Assembly (NCBI GenBank): GCA_007859995.1
Contig: SMSL01000009.1
Coordinates: 1-64,000 of the forward strand
DNA: 64,000 nt
Reading direction: 5' to 3'
Source: Candidatus Brocadiaceae bacterium S225
GTDB lineage: Bacteria > Planctomycetota > Brocadiia > Brocadiales > Scalinduaceae
Each line of letters begins with the position of its first letter. The stretch's first letter is position 1. Positions 46,290 through 56,298 of the stretch are shown in pieces. Both the position numbers and the translations under genes were made by a program. Below the pieces are notes generated by a model, which was not told the DNA's origin, did not search any database, and was given only the letters and a program-made list of their open reading frames with translations.

Positions 46290-46372
46290 ATTAACGCAGG
46301 TAAGCAGGAGTTTTCGGCGTATCAGACATTAATACCAGGTTATTTAGGTTAATCAATATTGAGGATAAAAAT

Positions 46373-47584
46373 ATGTCTCTAGACAATGTACTTACCATCA
46401 TTCTGGCAGGAGGACAGGGAGAAAGACTTTATCCCCTGACAAAAGATAGAGCAAAACCGGCTGTACCTTTTGGGGGCATATACAGAATAATAGACTTTAC
46501 GTTAAGTAATTGTCTGAATTCCGGATTACGTAAAATAGTAGTTCTGACACAATACAAATCCTATTCTTTAGATAGACATTTGAGGCTTGGATGGAATATT
46601 TTTAATAATGAATTAGGTGAATATATAGAACAGATCCCTCCCCAGCAAAGGATCAGTGATCAATGGTATCAGGGGACTGCAGATGCTGTTTACCAGAACA
46701 TATACACACTTGAAAAAGAACACCCTGAAATGGTTGTAATACTTTCCGGAGACCATATTTACAAAATGGATTACAGAAGTATGATCCGCTTTCATCAGGA
46801 AAAGAAAGCCGATCTTACGATAGCAAGTATGGATGTACCACTAGATGAAGGGAAAAGATTTGGTGTAATAGAAGCAAACGAAGACAATCGAATTATTGGA
46901 TTTCATGAGAAACCTTCTGTACCAATCCCTTCTCCAAATAATCCGGATGCGGCATTTGCTTCCATGGGTATATATTTGTTTAATACCAAAACTCTGGTTA
47001 AGGTGATAATTGATGACACTAAAAAGAATACAAACCATGATTTTGGGAAGAACATAATACCTGAAATGATACACTCAAAGAGAGTATATGCATACCCATT
47101 TGGAGATAAAAACAACTACTGGCGCGATATCGGCACTCTGGACGCTTACTGGGAAGCTAATAGGGATCTCGTACAGGTGTCACCAGAATTTAATCTTTAT
47201 GACAAAGATTGGCCAATCCGTACTCATAAAAAACAATATCCACCGGCAAAAACCATTTTTAATAAAGATTTACCAGGTGAACGGACAGATATGATTTTAA
47301 ATTCTATTGTTTCCGGAGGATGCATAATCAGCGGAGCAAAAGTGGAAGGATGTGTTTTATCACCAGATGTCAGAATAGACTCTCACTCAGAAATTTACGA
47401 TTCAGTAATAATGGAAAGTGTCAGGATAGGCAGAAATGTAAAGATACGAAAGGCTATAATTGATAAATATGTAAATATCCCAGACAGCATGAATATTGGT
47501 TACGACCGGGAAGAAGATTCTAAACATTTTACAGTAACCGATAGCGGCATAGTGGTTGTGCGCAAAGGAATGCATTTAATATAA
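46373..47584 (+). CDS. glgC: Glucose-1-phosphate adenylyltransferase (ADP-glucose pyrophosphorylase)
   Basis: A 403-residue enzyme making ADP-glucose, the committed donor for glycogen synthase. The N-terminal nucleotidyltransferase has ILAGGQGERLYPLTKDRAKPAVPFGG (about 9-34), the GTADAVYQN motif, the catalytic-Asp loop VILSGDHIYKMDY and FHEKPSVP. A left-handed beta-helix follows from about 300 (GGCIISGAKVEGCVLSPDVRI). Normal length. GAGGAT precedes the ATG. It closes the plus-strand arm of the glycogen locus and converges with the DUF502 gene. Confidence 0.96.
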   Translation: MSLDNVLTIILAGGQGERLYPLTKDRAKPAVPFGGIYRIIDFTLSNCLNSGLRKIVVLTQYKSYSLDRHLRLGWNIFNNELGEYIEQIPPQQRISDQWYQGTADAVYQNIYTLEKEHPEMVVILSGDHIYKMDYRSMIRFHQEKKADLTIASMDVPLDEGKRFGVIEANEDNRIIGFHEKPSVPIPSPNNPDAAFASMGIYLFNTKTLVKVIIDDTKKNTNHDFGKNIIPEMIHSKRVYAYPFGDKNNYWRDIGTLDAYWEANRDLVQVSPEFNLYDKDWPIRTHKKQYPPAKTIFNKDLPGERTDMILNSIVSGGCIISGAKVEGCVLSPDVRIDSHSEIYDSVIMESVRIGRNVKIRKAIIDKYVNIPDSMNIGYDREEDSKHFTVTDSGIVVVRKGMHLI

Positions 47585-47673
47585 AAAGGCTCAGTCCTAT
47601 GAGTTTCCCAGAGTGAAGCTTGCTATTTTGCTGCATCTAAGGCATCTTTGTCGCATTCAAATGTATGGCATTT

Positions 47674-48366
47674 TTATTCATCCTCATCGATTGGTTCGTT
47701 TGTGTAAACTTCCATCCTATCCGGTACTAATATCCCACCTGAAACAATTAATTTCATTCCCTCTTCAATATTTAGATTAGTTTCAGATATGTCTTCTTCA
47801 GGAAGATATATTAGAAAGCCGGAGGTGGGATTTGGTGTAGTTGGAATGAATAAACTGGTTAATTTTGTTCCATCATCTGTCTTTATACTCCCTGTGACAA
47901 ACGCGAATGCCTTCATACCTACTCTTGGATAATCAACTATAACTACGCGTTTAAAAGATTGTGTACTTGGGAGGCTTATAATTTCAATCAGTTTTTTTGA
48001 TGAGGTATAAATATTCTTAATAATGGGGACATTGTGCAATATCGATTCAAAGAAATTTATGATAAATTTTCCCAAAAAATTTGTTGCTATCACACCAATA
48101 GAATAGATGGCTACAAATGTGAGTACAAATGCTACTGACGTGACGATAAACTCATCAATTTTGCTTTTTGGAGAAAATCCGAAAAAACCGATGGCTCTTA
48201 TTACTACTGGAGATAGTATTCCACCTATCATAGTAAACAAAAATTTTATTACAAAAAATGTAATAAAAACAGGAAAAACGACAAGAAGACCTGCAATCAA
48301 TTTCCTTCTGATGCTTTTTTCAAAACCAACATTGTAAAGCGTTCCTGACTTCATTTTCTGTTTCAT
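47674..48366 (-). CDS. DUF502 family membrane protein
   Basis: A 230-residue protein with two transmembrane segments (about 23-50 and 75-100) and a C-terminal soluble beta-rich domain. The family pattern RKLIAGLLVVFPVFITFFVIKF, VPIIKNIYTSSKKLIEII, and the later VVIVDYPRVGMKAFAFVTG and FIPTTPNPTSGFLIYLPEEDI is clear. The function of DUF502 is unknown. It is monocistronic and converges with glgC. Confidence 0.88.
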   Translation of the reverse strand: MKQKMKSGTLYNVGFEKSIRRKLIAGLLVVFPVFITFFVIKFLFTMIGGILSPVVIRAIGFFGFSPKSKIDEFIVTSVAFVLTFVAIYSIGVIATNFLGKFIINFFESILHNVPIIKNIYTSSKKLIEIISLPSTQSFKRVVIVDYPRVGMKAFAFVTGSIKTDDGTKLTSLFIPTTPNPTSGFLIYLPEEDISETNLNIEEGMKLIVSGGILVPDRMEVYTNEPIDEDE

Positions 48367-48486
48367 AAATAGATAACCTTAAAATTGTTTAACAAAAAAA
48401 TTCAAAGATAGCATTCTTCCTCGTCTACCGACCGGGAATATCATTATGAATATAACGAAGCAGAACGAAGAATCTAACTTGATAAA

Positions 48487-50232
48487 TCAAATTACAAAAA
48501 AATGCCAGATTGCTACCATTATGCCAGCTAGGATAAAATTAAAATCGGTAATACTTTCACAGGCTAGATCGCTAGGTATAAGGCGCTTGTGATAGAGATA
48601 CAAATACCCGCATGCATACGCAGCACATGGAAGGAGATAATAGGAAAATCCGGAAGTCCAGCCATTTATAGGGCTGATAATTAATAGTATTGTCAGTAAT
48701 ATAGACATTACGACTAGAATTGCCTTGGTATTGTTTTTTCCTATTGCTATTGGTATCGTTTCTTTGCCAATTATTCTGTCGCCTTGAACATCCCTTACAT
48801 CAAGCAACACTGTTCTCATGAAAACCATACTGAAGGTAAATGCCAGTACAACAGGAAGCGATGACAAAGAGGATTCCGGCGCTCCCAGAAAGGGAATTAG
48901 ACCTGTACTTACAGCCCAGGCTATACTTATAAACATCTCTTTCGAACCCGGAATTTGTGCTAAACTTCGATACCTGACAATGCTGGCGAACTTCTTTGGA
49001 ACTATAGAAACCCGGTACGCTATTCCAAACAGAGATGCAAAAAAAATGCAGAAAAATGCATCTATGTTAATTGTAAACGCCAAAACTGAAGACAAGATAG
49101 CTGCTACAATACCGAGAACCATGAAGACTCCTTGATGTTTCTCGTATAGCTTTGCCCTGGATGGCTCACTCAAGGCAGCAGCTTCTTTATTAGTAAAATA
49201 GTTCAAAACATACATTGAGAACAGAAACAGTGTTGCAATTGCACAGAATTTAATCCTGGGATTTATACCAAGCAGGACGGAACTTGCGTAACTGAAACTT
49301 GCTGCTCCAATTCCAATATACATGAAACTGCCTATTAGGATTGTAATCACTTTTTCAGTAAACGATTGCATCTTTTTGTTTTTTTTACCTTGATAATTCT
49401 GCACTTTGTCAACAACCCTTTCGAGTAGCCAGTTAGGTGTTGACGCGCCGGCTGTTACACCAATGACACCATAATCTGCAAGTTTCTTTAAGTTCAATTC
49501 ATGTTCCGTTTCAACCAGGAATGCAGGTACGCCTTTCTTTTCAGAGATTTGAACCAATCTATTTGTGTTCGCACTGCCTCTTCCACCAACTACAATCATT
49601 GCATCAACATCCTCGCTCAGCCTGATCACCTCTTCCTGTCGTCTTGATGTAGAACTGCATATTGTGTCAAATACCTTGTGATTTTTATATCTGTGTTTTA
49701 GCTCCTCTGCTATTAATGCAAAAGTATTCATATCTTGAGTAGTCTGGGCAACAATACAAATTTTTTCCATTTCAGGCAATTCTAATACTTCCTCAGGAGA
49801 AGAAATCACATAACCGTTGCCTTCTGTATAACCTAGTAATCCTATTACTTCAGCATGTCCTTCATCGCCCACTATTACGGTAGAATATCCGTTCTTCGCG
49901 TTTTCTTCAATAATTGATTGTACCCGTTTCACGCGCGGACAAGTTGCATCACAGATCTCAGCGCCTGATGCTTCTAGCTCTTGTCTTCTCTTGGGTGTAA
50001 TACCATGAGCTCTGATAACTACAGTGCTTTTTGACAAATCCGTCTCTTCATTGAGAGCCATGATTCCTTGCTTCTCCAGCTTTTCAAGTACCTGAGGATT
50101 ATGTATCAACGGTCCTTCTGTATAGACAGTGCCGTCATTACTACCAACCTTATGAGCGGCATCCAACGCGTTGTCCATTGCCTTCCGTACACCCATACAA
50201 AAGCCAGCTTTTTTTGCTACTATAACTCTCAT
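48487..50232 (-). CDS. ispH: IspH - UbiA-type prenyltransferase fusion
   Basis: 581 residues. The first 280 are a complete 4-hydroxy-3-methylbut-2-enyl diphosphate reductase, last step of the MEP isoprenoid pathway: [4Fe-4S] ligands C12 (KKAGFCMGVRKA), C98 (CDATCPR) and C192 (FDTICSSTSRR). After a basic linker (GKKNKKM, about 282-288), residues 293-581 form a membrane domain of about eight helices related to UbiA prenyltransferases. The second aspartate motif is intact as DVRDVQGD (478-485). The first motif position reads NYFTNKEAAALSEPSRA, lacking the usual paired Asp. The fusion would link isoprenoid precursor supply to prenylation of an acceptor in the membrane; the acceptor is unknown. 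Confidence 0.92.
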   Translation of the reverse strand: MRVIVAKKAGFCMGVRKAMDNALDAAHKVGSNDGTVYTEGPLIHNPQVLEKLEKQGIMALNEETDLSKSTVVIRAHGITPKRRQELEASGAEICDATCPRVKRVQSIIEENAKNGYSTVIVGDEGHAEVIGLLGYTEGNGYVISSPEEVLELPEMEKICIVAQTTQDMNTFALIAEELKHRYKNHKVFDTICSSTSRRQEEVIRLSEDVDAMIVVGGRGSANTNRLVQISEKKGVPAFLVETEHELNLKKLADYGVIGVTAGASTPNWLLERVVDKVQNYQGKKNKKMQSFTEKVITILIGSFMYIGIGAASFSYASSVLLGINPRIKFCAIATLFLFSMYVLNYFTNKEAAALSEPSRAKLYEKHQGVFMVLGIVAAILSSVLAFTINIDAFFCIFFASLFGIAYRVSIVPKKFASIVRYRSLAQIPGSKEMFISIAWAVSTGLIPFLGAPESSLSSLPVVLAFTFSMVFMRTVLLDVRDVQGDRIIGKETIPIAIGKNNTKAILVVMSILLTILLIISPINGWTSGFSYYLLPCAAYACGYLYLYHKRLIPSDLACESITDFNFILAGIMVAIWHFFVI

Positions 50233-50397
50233 TCTATATATATATTTTTGGTTAAATAATTTGTGTGATTCTATGCCAATACGTGCCAGATTTCATGTTC
50301 CGGCACACTTTCTCACTCAAGCCATTACTATAAATACAATGAAAGCGATTTTATCAACATGCAATTTTCTTGTCAAAGAAATTAAGATTTGATAGAA

Positions 50398-50457
50398 TCG
50401 CCTCGACATCAATTGATTAGCAGGGTAGATGGGTTTTCGCCTATCTGATTGAGGCGA
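50398..50457. repeat. Two-stem inverted repeat between divergent ispH and nitroreductase genes
   Basis: Outer arms TCGCCTC (50398-50404) and GAGGCGA (50451-50457) enclose an inner hairpin AGATGGG (50427-50433) with CCTATCT (50440-50446) and loop TTTTCG. If transcribed on the plus strand it is a leader element 70 nt before the nitroreductase start. It matches no RNA class that I recognise. Confidence 0.45.
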
Positions 50458-50526
50458 CCATGCATACAATAACTGCAAAGCTGATATTTCAAGGGATTAA
50501 CAAAAGAATATAAGGAGTCTCTAAAA

Positions 50527-51033
50527 ATGGACTTATATGAAACTATTAAAATAAGAAGAAGCGTAAGGGCGTATAAAAAGGACCCGGTGGAAGACGATAA
50601 ACTGGATAGAATTATTAATGCTGCACTACTTGCACCGACTGCTGCCAATAGACAGCCATTTTCGCTTATCATAATTAAAAATGAACAGGTTAAACACAAA
50701 TTAAAAGATGCTTATTCACAGGAATGGTTTTATACAGCGCCTGTAATTATATGTGCATGTGCATTACCTGACGCTGCATGGAAGCGAAATGATGGGAAGT
50801 GTTACGTTGATGTTGATGTGGCAATAGCAATGGATCATTTGATACTTGCCGCTTCTGCTGAAGGACTTGGAACCTGTTGGATAGCAGCTTTCAAACCAAA
50901 GGTAGTAAAAAATGTGTTAAACATCCCTGATAATTTAGAACCCTTGATTTTAACACCCCTGGGTTACCCTGAGATTATTCCGGAACCAACTTTTCGAAAA
51001 CCACTTGGAGAAATGGTAAGAGAAATAAAGTGA
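50527..51033 (+). CDS. Nitroreductase family flavoprotein
   Basis: A 168-residue FMN-dependent oxidoreductase of the short nitroreductase type. The FMN-binding RRSVRAYKKDPVEDDKL at the N-terminus, AALLAPTAANRQPF, and the C-terminal EGLGTCWIAAF and LTPLGYPE with the RKPLGEMV tail are all diagnostic. Family members reduce nitro compounds, quinones or other acceptors with NAD(P)H; the substrate cannot be given. AAGGAG precedes the ATG. An inverted repeat lies in its upstream region. Confidence 0.92.
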   Translation: MDLYETIKIRRSVRAYKKDPVEDDKLDRIINAALLAPTAANRQPFSLIIIKNEQVKHKLKDAYSQEWFYTAPVIICACALPDAAWKRNDGKCYVDVDVAIAMDHLILAASAEGLGTCWIAAFKPKVVKNVLNIPDNLEPLILTPLGYPEIIPEPTFRKPLGEMVREIK

Positions 51034-51210
51034 ATGTGTTGCAATTATCCATGCCAGATGCCGCTCTGCGCTTCAGTGGGAAATTTTTAAATTTCCATAC
51101 ATCAGTGGTGCCTCGTTTAAGTAGTTTTATAGAATCAAAGATAAAAGAGACCACCAAGTCTCTTGTTTTAACATATAATAAAATATTATTAGTTTCTTAA
51201 GGTATTAAAG

Positions 51211-52401
51211 ATGACAACAGTCGCAATTTCACGTTGTGATAATTATGAATTAGAAAAAGTCAGCACGGCTGTAAAAAAATGTTTAAGCTTGATAGGTAAT
51301 ATTGAAACCATTGTAAGGCCGGGAATGAAGGTATTGCTTAAACTGAACCTTCTTTCAGCCTCATTAGGGCCGGAGAGGGCGGTTAATACACATCCTGCAG
51401 TCATCAGGACACTTGTTGACATATTTAAGAATGATTATGGGTGCGAGGTTTATATTGGAGATTCCTGCGGTAGCTTAAGGACCGGTTCTACAGATAAAGC
51501 TTTTAGAGTTACACAAATAGACAAGATAGTAGAAGACACAGGTGCCGTTATCGTAAATTTTGATAAGGATGACGCCCTTGATATAACAAATGAAAATGCT
51601 GTAATCTTAAAAAATTTCAAGATCGCAAAGACTGTTAAGTCGGTAGATGTTGTGGTGAATGTTCCGAAACTGAAAACACACGGTCTAACAAGATACACAG
51701 GTGCAATTAAGAATATGTTTGGTTCCATACCTGCCAATGGAAAGAAGAATGTGCATCTGCTGGCACCCAAGAACAGATTAATGGCTCAGGCATTGGTTGA
51801 CGTTTTTGAGATGGTACAGCCACATATAACAGTAATGGATGCTGTTATTGGGATGGAAGGTAACGGTCCTAACGCTGGAGACCCTAGAAAGGTGGGGTTA
51901 ATAATTGCCGGTTATGATGGAGTCGCGTTGGATGCTGTGGCCAGTACCATCATTGGCTTTGATCCCATGAAAGTGCCTATAATCAAGTATGCGCATGACA
52001 GAAAGCTTGGTATCGCAGATATGAATGAGATCGATATTTCAGGTGAGGAAATCAGCAAAGTTACAGTTGCTGATTTTAAAAAACCATCCAGCTCTGCACA
52101 GGATTTTGCGTCTAACTATATTCCAAACTTTCTGCTTGCAAAAATGTTTGATAATAGCTGCTCATGTGTTTCTACGGTGTATGAACCAAATTGTACAAGA
52201 TGTTATGAGTGTATCAGAAATTGTCCAGCTAAAGCAATGTCGGCGCCGGATGGTAAAGTGGTAGTCGATGAGGATAAATGCATTGGCTGCTTTTGCTGTG
52301 ACGAGGTTTGCAATTACAAGGCGATAGAGATGAAGCGCTCGTTCCTTGGCAGGGCTTTCTTAAAAATGGCTGTGTTTTTAGGTGTAGAAAGACTGCAGTA
52401 G
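51211..52401 (+). CDS. DUF362 protein with C-terminal 2x[4Fe-4S] ferredoxin domain
   Basis: 396 residues. A DUF362 domain (about 1-310) carries KVLLKLNLLSASLGPERAVNTHPAVIR, VNVPKLKTHGLTRYTGAIKNMFGSIP and ALDAVASTIIGFDP. The tail is a two-cluster ferredoxin: CTRCYECIRNCP (about 327-338) and CIGCFCCDEVC (about 355-365). Proteins of this type are widespread in anaerobes; their role in electron transfer or cluster handling is unproven. It is monocistronic, convergent with csrA. Confidence 0.93.
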   Translation: MTTVAISRCDNYELEKVSTAVKKCLSLIGNIETIVRPGMKVLLKLNLLSASLGPERAVNTHPAVIRTLVDIFKNDYGCEVYIGDSCGSLRTGSTDKAFRVTQIDKIVEDTGAVIVNFDKDDALDITNENAVILKNFKIAKTVKSVDVVVNVPKLKTHGLTRYTGAIKNMFGSIPANGKKNVHLLAPKNRLMAQALVDVFEMVQPHITVMDAVIGMEGNGPNAGDPRKVGLIIAGYDGVALDAVASTIIGFDPMKVPIIKYAHDRKLGIADMNEIDISGEEISKVTVADFKKPSSSAQDFASNYIPNFLLAKMFDNSCSCVSTVYEPNCTRCYECIRNCPAKAMSAPDGKVVVDEDKCIGCFCCDEVCNYKAIEMKRSFLGRAFLKMAVFLGVERLQ

Positions 52402-52500
52402 TAGATGTATTATCGATGTAGAAAACATAAAAAAGAGATGTAGTTCTAGAAAATAACAGATCCGGTTTTCCGTACCAAGGACGATTAACATGAAATAAGA

Positions 52501-52710
52501 TTATTTTTTTGCAATATTAATTGTCGTTGAGGCAGACGATAATTGGTTTTCATCTTTAACTTTTTTAGCGACTTCTTCTCTGTTAATAGTGATGTGCTTT
52601 GGCGCATCAATCCCTAATTTGATTTGCTGTTTGTTAATATCTATAACAGTTATCTTGATATTATCTTCGATTATGATGCTTTCGCCTAACCTTCTTGTTA
52701 GTATAAGCAT
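52501..52710 (-). CDS. csrA: Carbon storage regulator CsrA
   Basis: A 69-residue RNA-binding regulator. The opening MLILTRRLGESIIIEDNIKI, the middle VIDINKQQIKLGIDAPKHI and the RNA-contacting INREEVAKK (second basic surface) match the family closely. It binds GGA motifs in mRNA leaders and controls translation, often of glycogen and motility genes. AAGGA lies before the ATG. With a glycogen locus 5 kb away, targets there are plausible but unproven; no fliW gene is seen beside it, as would be usual in some phyla. Confidence 0.96.
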   Translation of the reverse strand: MLILTRRLGESIIIEDNIKITVIDINKQQIKLGIDAPKHITINREEVAKKVKDENQLSSASTTINIAKK

Positions 52711-52820
52711 TTTTCACATCCTTGGTTTTATATTAAAAATTTATCAAACAAGCCTAAAGTATTTTTTTTGCTAAACATTTTTTAATACTTTAGTTTATAA
52801 GTTTTATGTATTAAGTCAAG

Positions 52821-52909
52821 ATGATTTACATCGAATGATTTACATCGGATTTTATGGCATAATGCCGATAGTTTTTTGTTAAGCAAGTAGAACATTCAAG
52901 TAGAACATT
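52821..52909. repeat. Two adjacent short tandem duplications
   Basis: ATGATTTACATCGA (52821-52834) is followed at once by ATGATTTACATCGG (52835-52848). After 35 nt, CAAGTAGAACATT occurs twice in a row (52884-52896 and 52897-52909). Both are exact or one-mismatch duplications of 13-14 nt. Confidence 0.8.
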
Positions 52910-53045
52910 TTTTCACTTCAACATCGATTTTCCCATACTTTGCAACTACAATAAGCTCCTCTTTATAATTTTGATTTAATTTCTATATATTTTATTGGAG
53001 TACATTATAAATGATATTTCAAATGTTTAACCGGCTAATTAGTAA

Positions 53046-53074
53046 TTGACAGGTTTTATTCCTTTTTGTTATAA
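53046..53074 (+). promoter_or_regulatory. Sigma-70-type promoter of eno
   Basis: TTGACA (53046-53051) and TTATAA (53069-53074), spacer 17 nt; a start near 53081 leaves a 35-nt leader before the enolase ATG. Confidence 0.75.
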
Positions 53075-53112
53075 GACACGATTAAACATGCGTGTTAATT
53101 TACTGGAGGTAA

Positions 53113-54396
<1,284 letters not shown>

Positions 54397-54465
54397 CTTA
54401 CTTATCTTGTGGTTTGAACAATTGTTAGATATTTGATTCCAACTATCTCTTGAAACAAAAGAATT

Positions 54466-54891
54466 ATGCTAAGGCGTTTCCTTTTTACCTTTTCTATAGT
54501 AACCTCGATAATAATTATTTTTTCTGTTACCATTACTCAAAAAAGGGAGGAGAGAAGGGCTCTCGAAACAACGCAAAAGCTGCTTGCAGAAAAAGTTGAT
54601 TTCTTAAGAATAGAAAACAAAAGACTCAAAGAAGAGAACAACGCACTCGTAAATGATCCGATACAAGTCGAGAGAGAAGCCAGGGATAATTACGGATATA
54701 CTAAAGAAGGAGAAACTACTTACAAGAAATACAAATTTAATATTTCAGAACCAGAGAATGAAAAGGCCGGGGGATCAACTAAATCTAATGGCCTGGAAGC
54801 GTTCTTATTCGAAGGTCCCTTTCCGTGGCAGGTGCCATTATGCCTGATAGTGATAGCTTCTCTGTTTTTATTGGTTTCTTATAAATTATGA
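54466..54891 (+). CDS. FtsB/DivIC-like septum protein with an extra C-terminal membrane helix
   Basis: 141 residues. An N-terminal membrane helix (about 6-24) is followed by a coiled coil (about 25-66; RALETTQKLLAEKVDFLRIENKRLKEENNALVND) and the FtsB/DivIC signature VEREARDNYGYTKEGETTYK. A polar linker then leads to a second hydrophobic segment (about 120-139), which ordinary FtsB lacks. FtsB works with FtsL and FtsQ in division. The position directly after eno is the classical site of ftsB in many bacteria, supporting the call. The stop overlaps the proA start (ATGA). Confidence 0.82.
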   Translation: MLRRFLFTFSIVTSIIIIFSVTITQKREERRALETTQKLLAEKVDFLRIENKRLKEENNALVNDPIQVEREARDNYGYTKEGETTYKKYKFNISEPENEKAGGSTKSNGLEAFLFEGPFPWQVPLCLIVIASLFLLVSYKL

Positions 54892-56141
54892 ACATTAAAG
54901 CTTATATAGATAAAATTGTAAGAGATGCTAAAAAAGCATCACGTCTGATGGCCATTGCCGATACGTCAGTAAAAAATGCTGCACTGGAGCAAATGGCGCT
55001 CAATTTCACGAACAGTAAAGAGATGCTGATAGTGGAAAACGCGAAAGACCTAAAGTCAGCAGAAGAAAATGGGTTGTCCTCTGCCATGATAGACAGATTA
55101 CAGCTGACTGAGCCACGTATCGATGCTATGGCGGAAGGTATAAGAGAGGTTATAAATCTTACTGACCCTGTTGGTGAAATAATGGAAGACATTGTGCGTC
55201 CGAACGGTCTTAATATTCAAAAGATCAGAGTTCCCATAGGTGTTATAATCATTATTTATGAATCCAGGCCAAATGTTACGGCTGACGCTGCGTCGCTTTG
55301 TTTGAAAACCGGTAACGCGACAATACTTCGTGGCGGTAAGGAGTCAATACATTCTAATATTGCCATCTACAGGCAAATAAGCTTAGCACTTGAGAAGGTT
55401 GGTCTCGATAAAAATGCTATTCAGATCATTGAAACTGTGGATCGTGAAGCCGTTGGGCACCTTCTCAAGGCAGACGAATATGCAGATCTGGTCATTCCCA
55501 GAGGTGGGGAGAGTTTGATAAGAAACGTTGTTGAAAACTCTACCATTCCAGTCATAAAACATTATAAGGGTGTTTGCCATGTTTATGTGGATGAATTTGC
55601 CGACACGGATATGGCCAGAGAAGTATGCCTGAATTCAAAGCTCCAGAGGCCGGGCACATGCAATGCTATGGAGACCATGCTGGTACACGAGAAAATATCC
55701 GGTACATTTCTTCCTGATGTTTACAAGGGGATGTCAGGTGCTGGCGTAGAATTGCGTGGGTGCGAAAAAAGCCGTAAGATTATTCCTGAAATAAAACAGG
55801 CTGTCGAAGGAGACTGGTCAGCAGAGTATTTAGAAAAGATACTTTCCGTAAAAGTTGTTTCTTCCATAGATGACGCTATTGAACATATTTCAGTCTACGG
55901 TTCTGCGCATTCTGATGCCATAATAACTGAAGACAAATCTAATGCGAAGAAATTTACCGATCAGATTGACTCCGCTGCGGTATACGTTAATGCGTCCACA
56001 CGCTTTACTGACGGCTTTGAGTTTGGGATGGGCGCCGAGATAGGTATCAGCACAGACAAACTTCATGCTCGAGGCCCAATGGGCCTTAAAGAGCTTACGT
56101 CATACAAATACATCATCCACGGCACAGGGCAAATCCGTTAG
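54888..56141 (+). CDS. proA: Glutamate-5-semialdehyde dehydrogenase (gamma-glutamyl phosphate reductase)
   Basis: A 417-residue NADPH enzyme reducing gamma-glutamyl phosphate in proline synthesis. The family core [30 protein letters not shown] (about 117-145), the catalytic C258 in [11 protein letters not shown] and the closing [32 protein letters not shown] are intact. Normal length. It overlaps the FtsB-like gene by four nt. proB is not in the window. Confidence 0.97.
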   Translation: [417 protein letters not shown]

Positions 56142-56298
56142 TTAAGACCTGCTAAACAGATGGTATAGGTGCGTCGCAAGGAACATCTGCTGTTTTAACT
56201 TGATTTTTAATGCTTCTTGAGATATCTTCACGTTTTAAACATTTTGGTTGTTTTCTCTGATCTGAAAAGATACAGGAACTATTTTTTAGGGGTTTACT

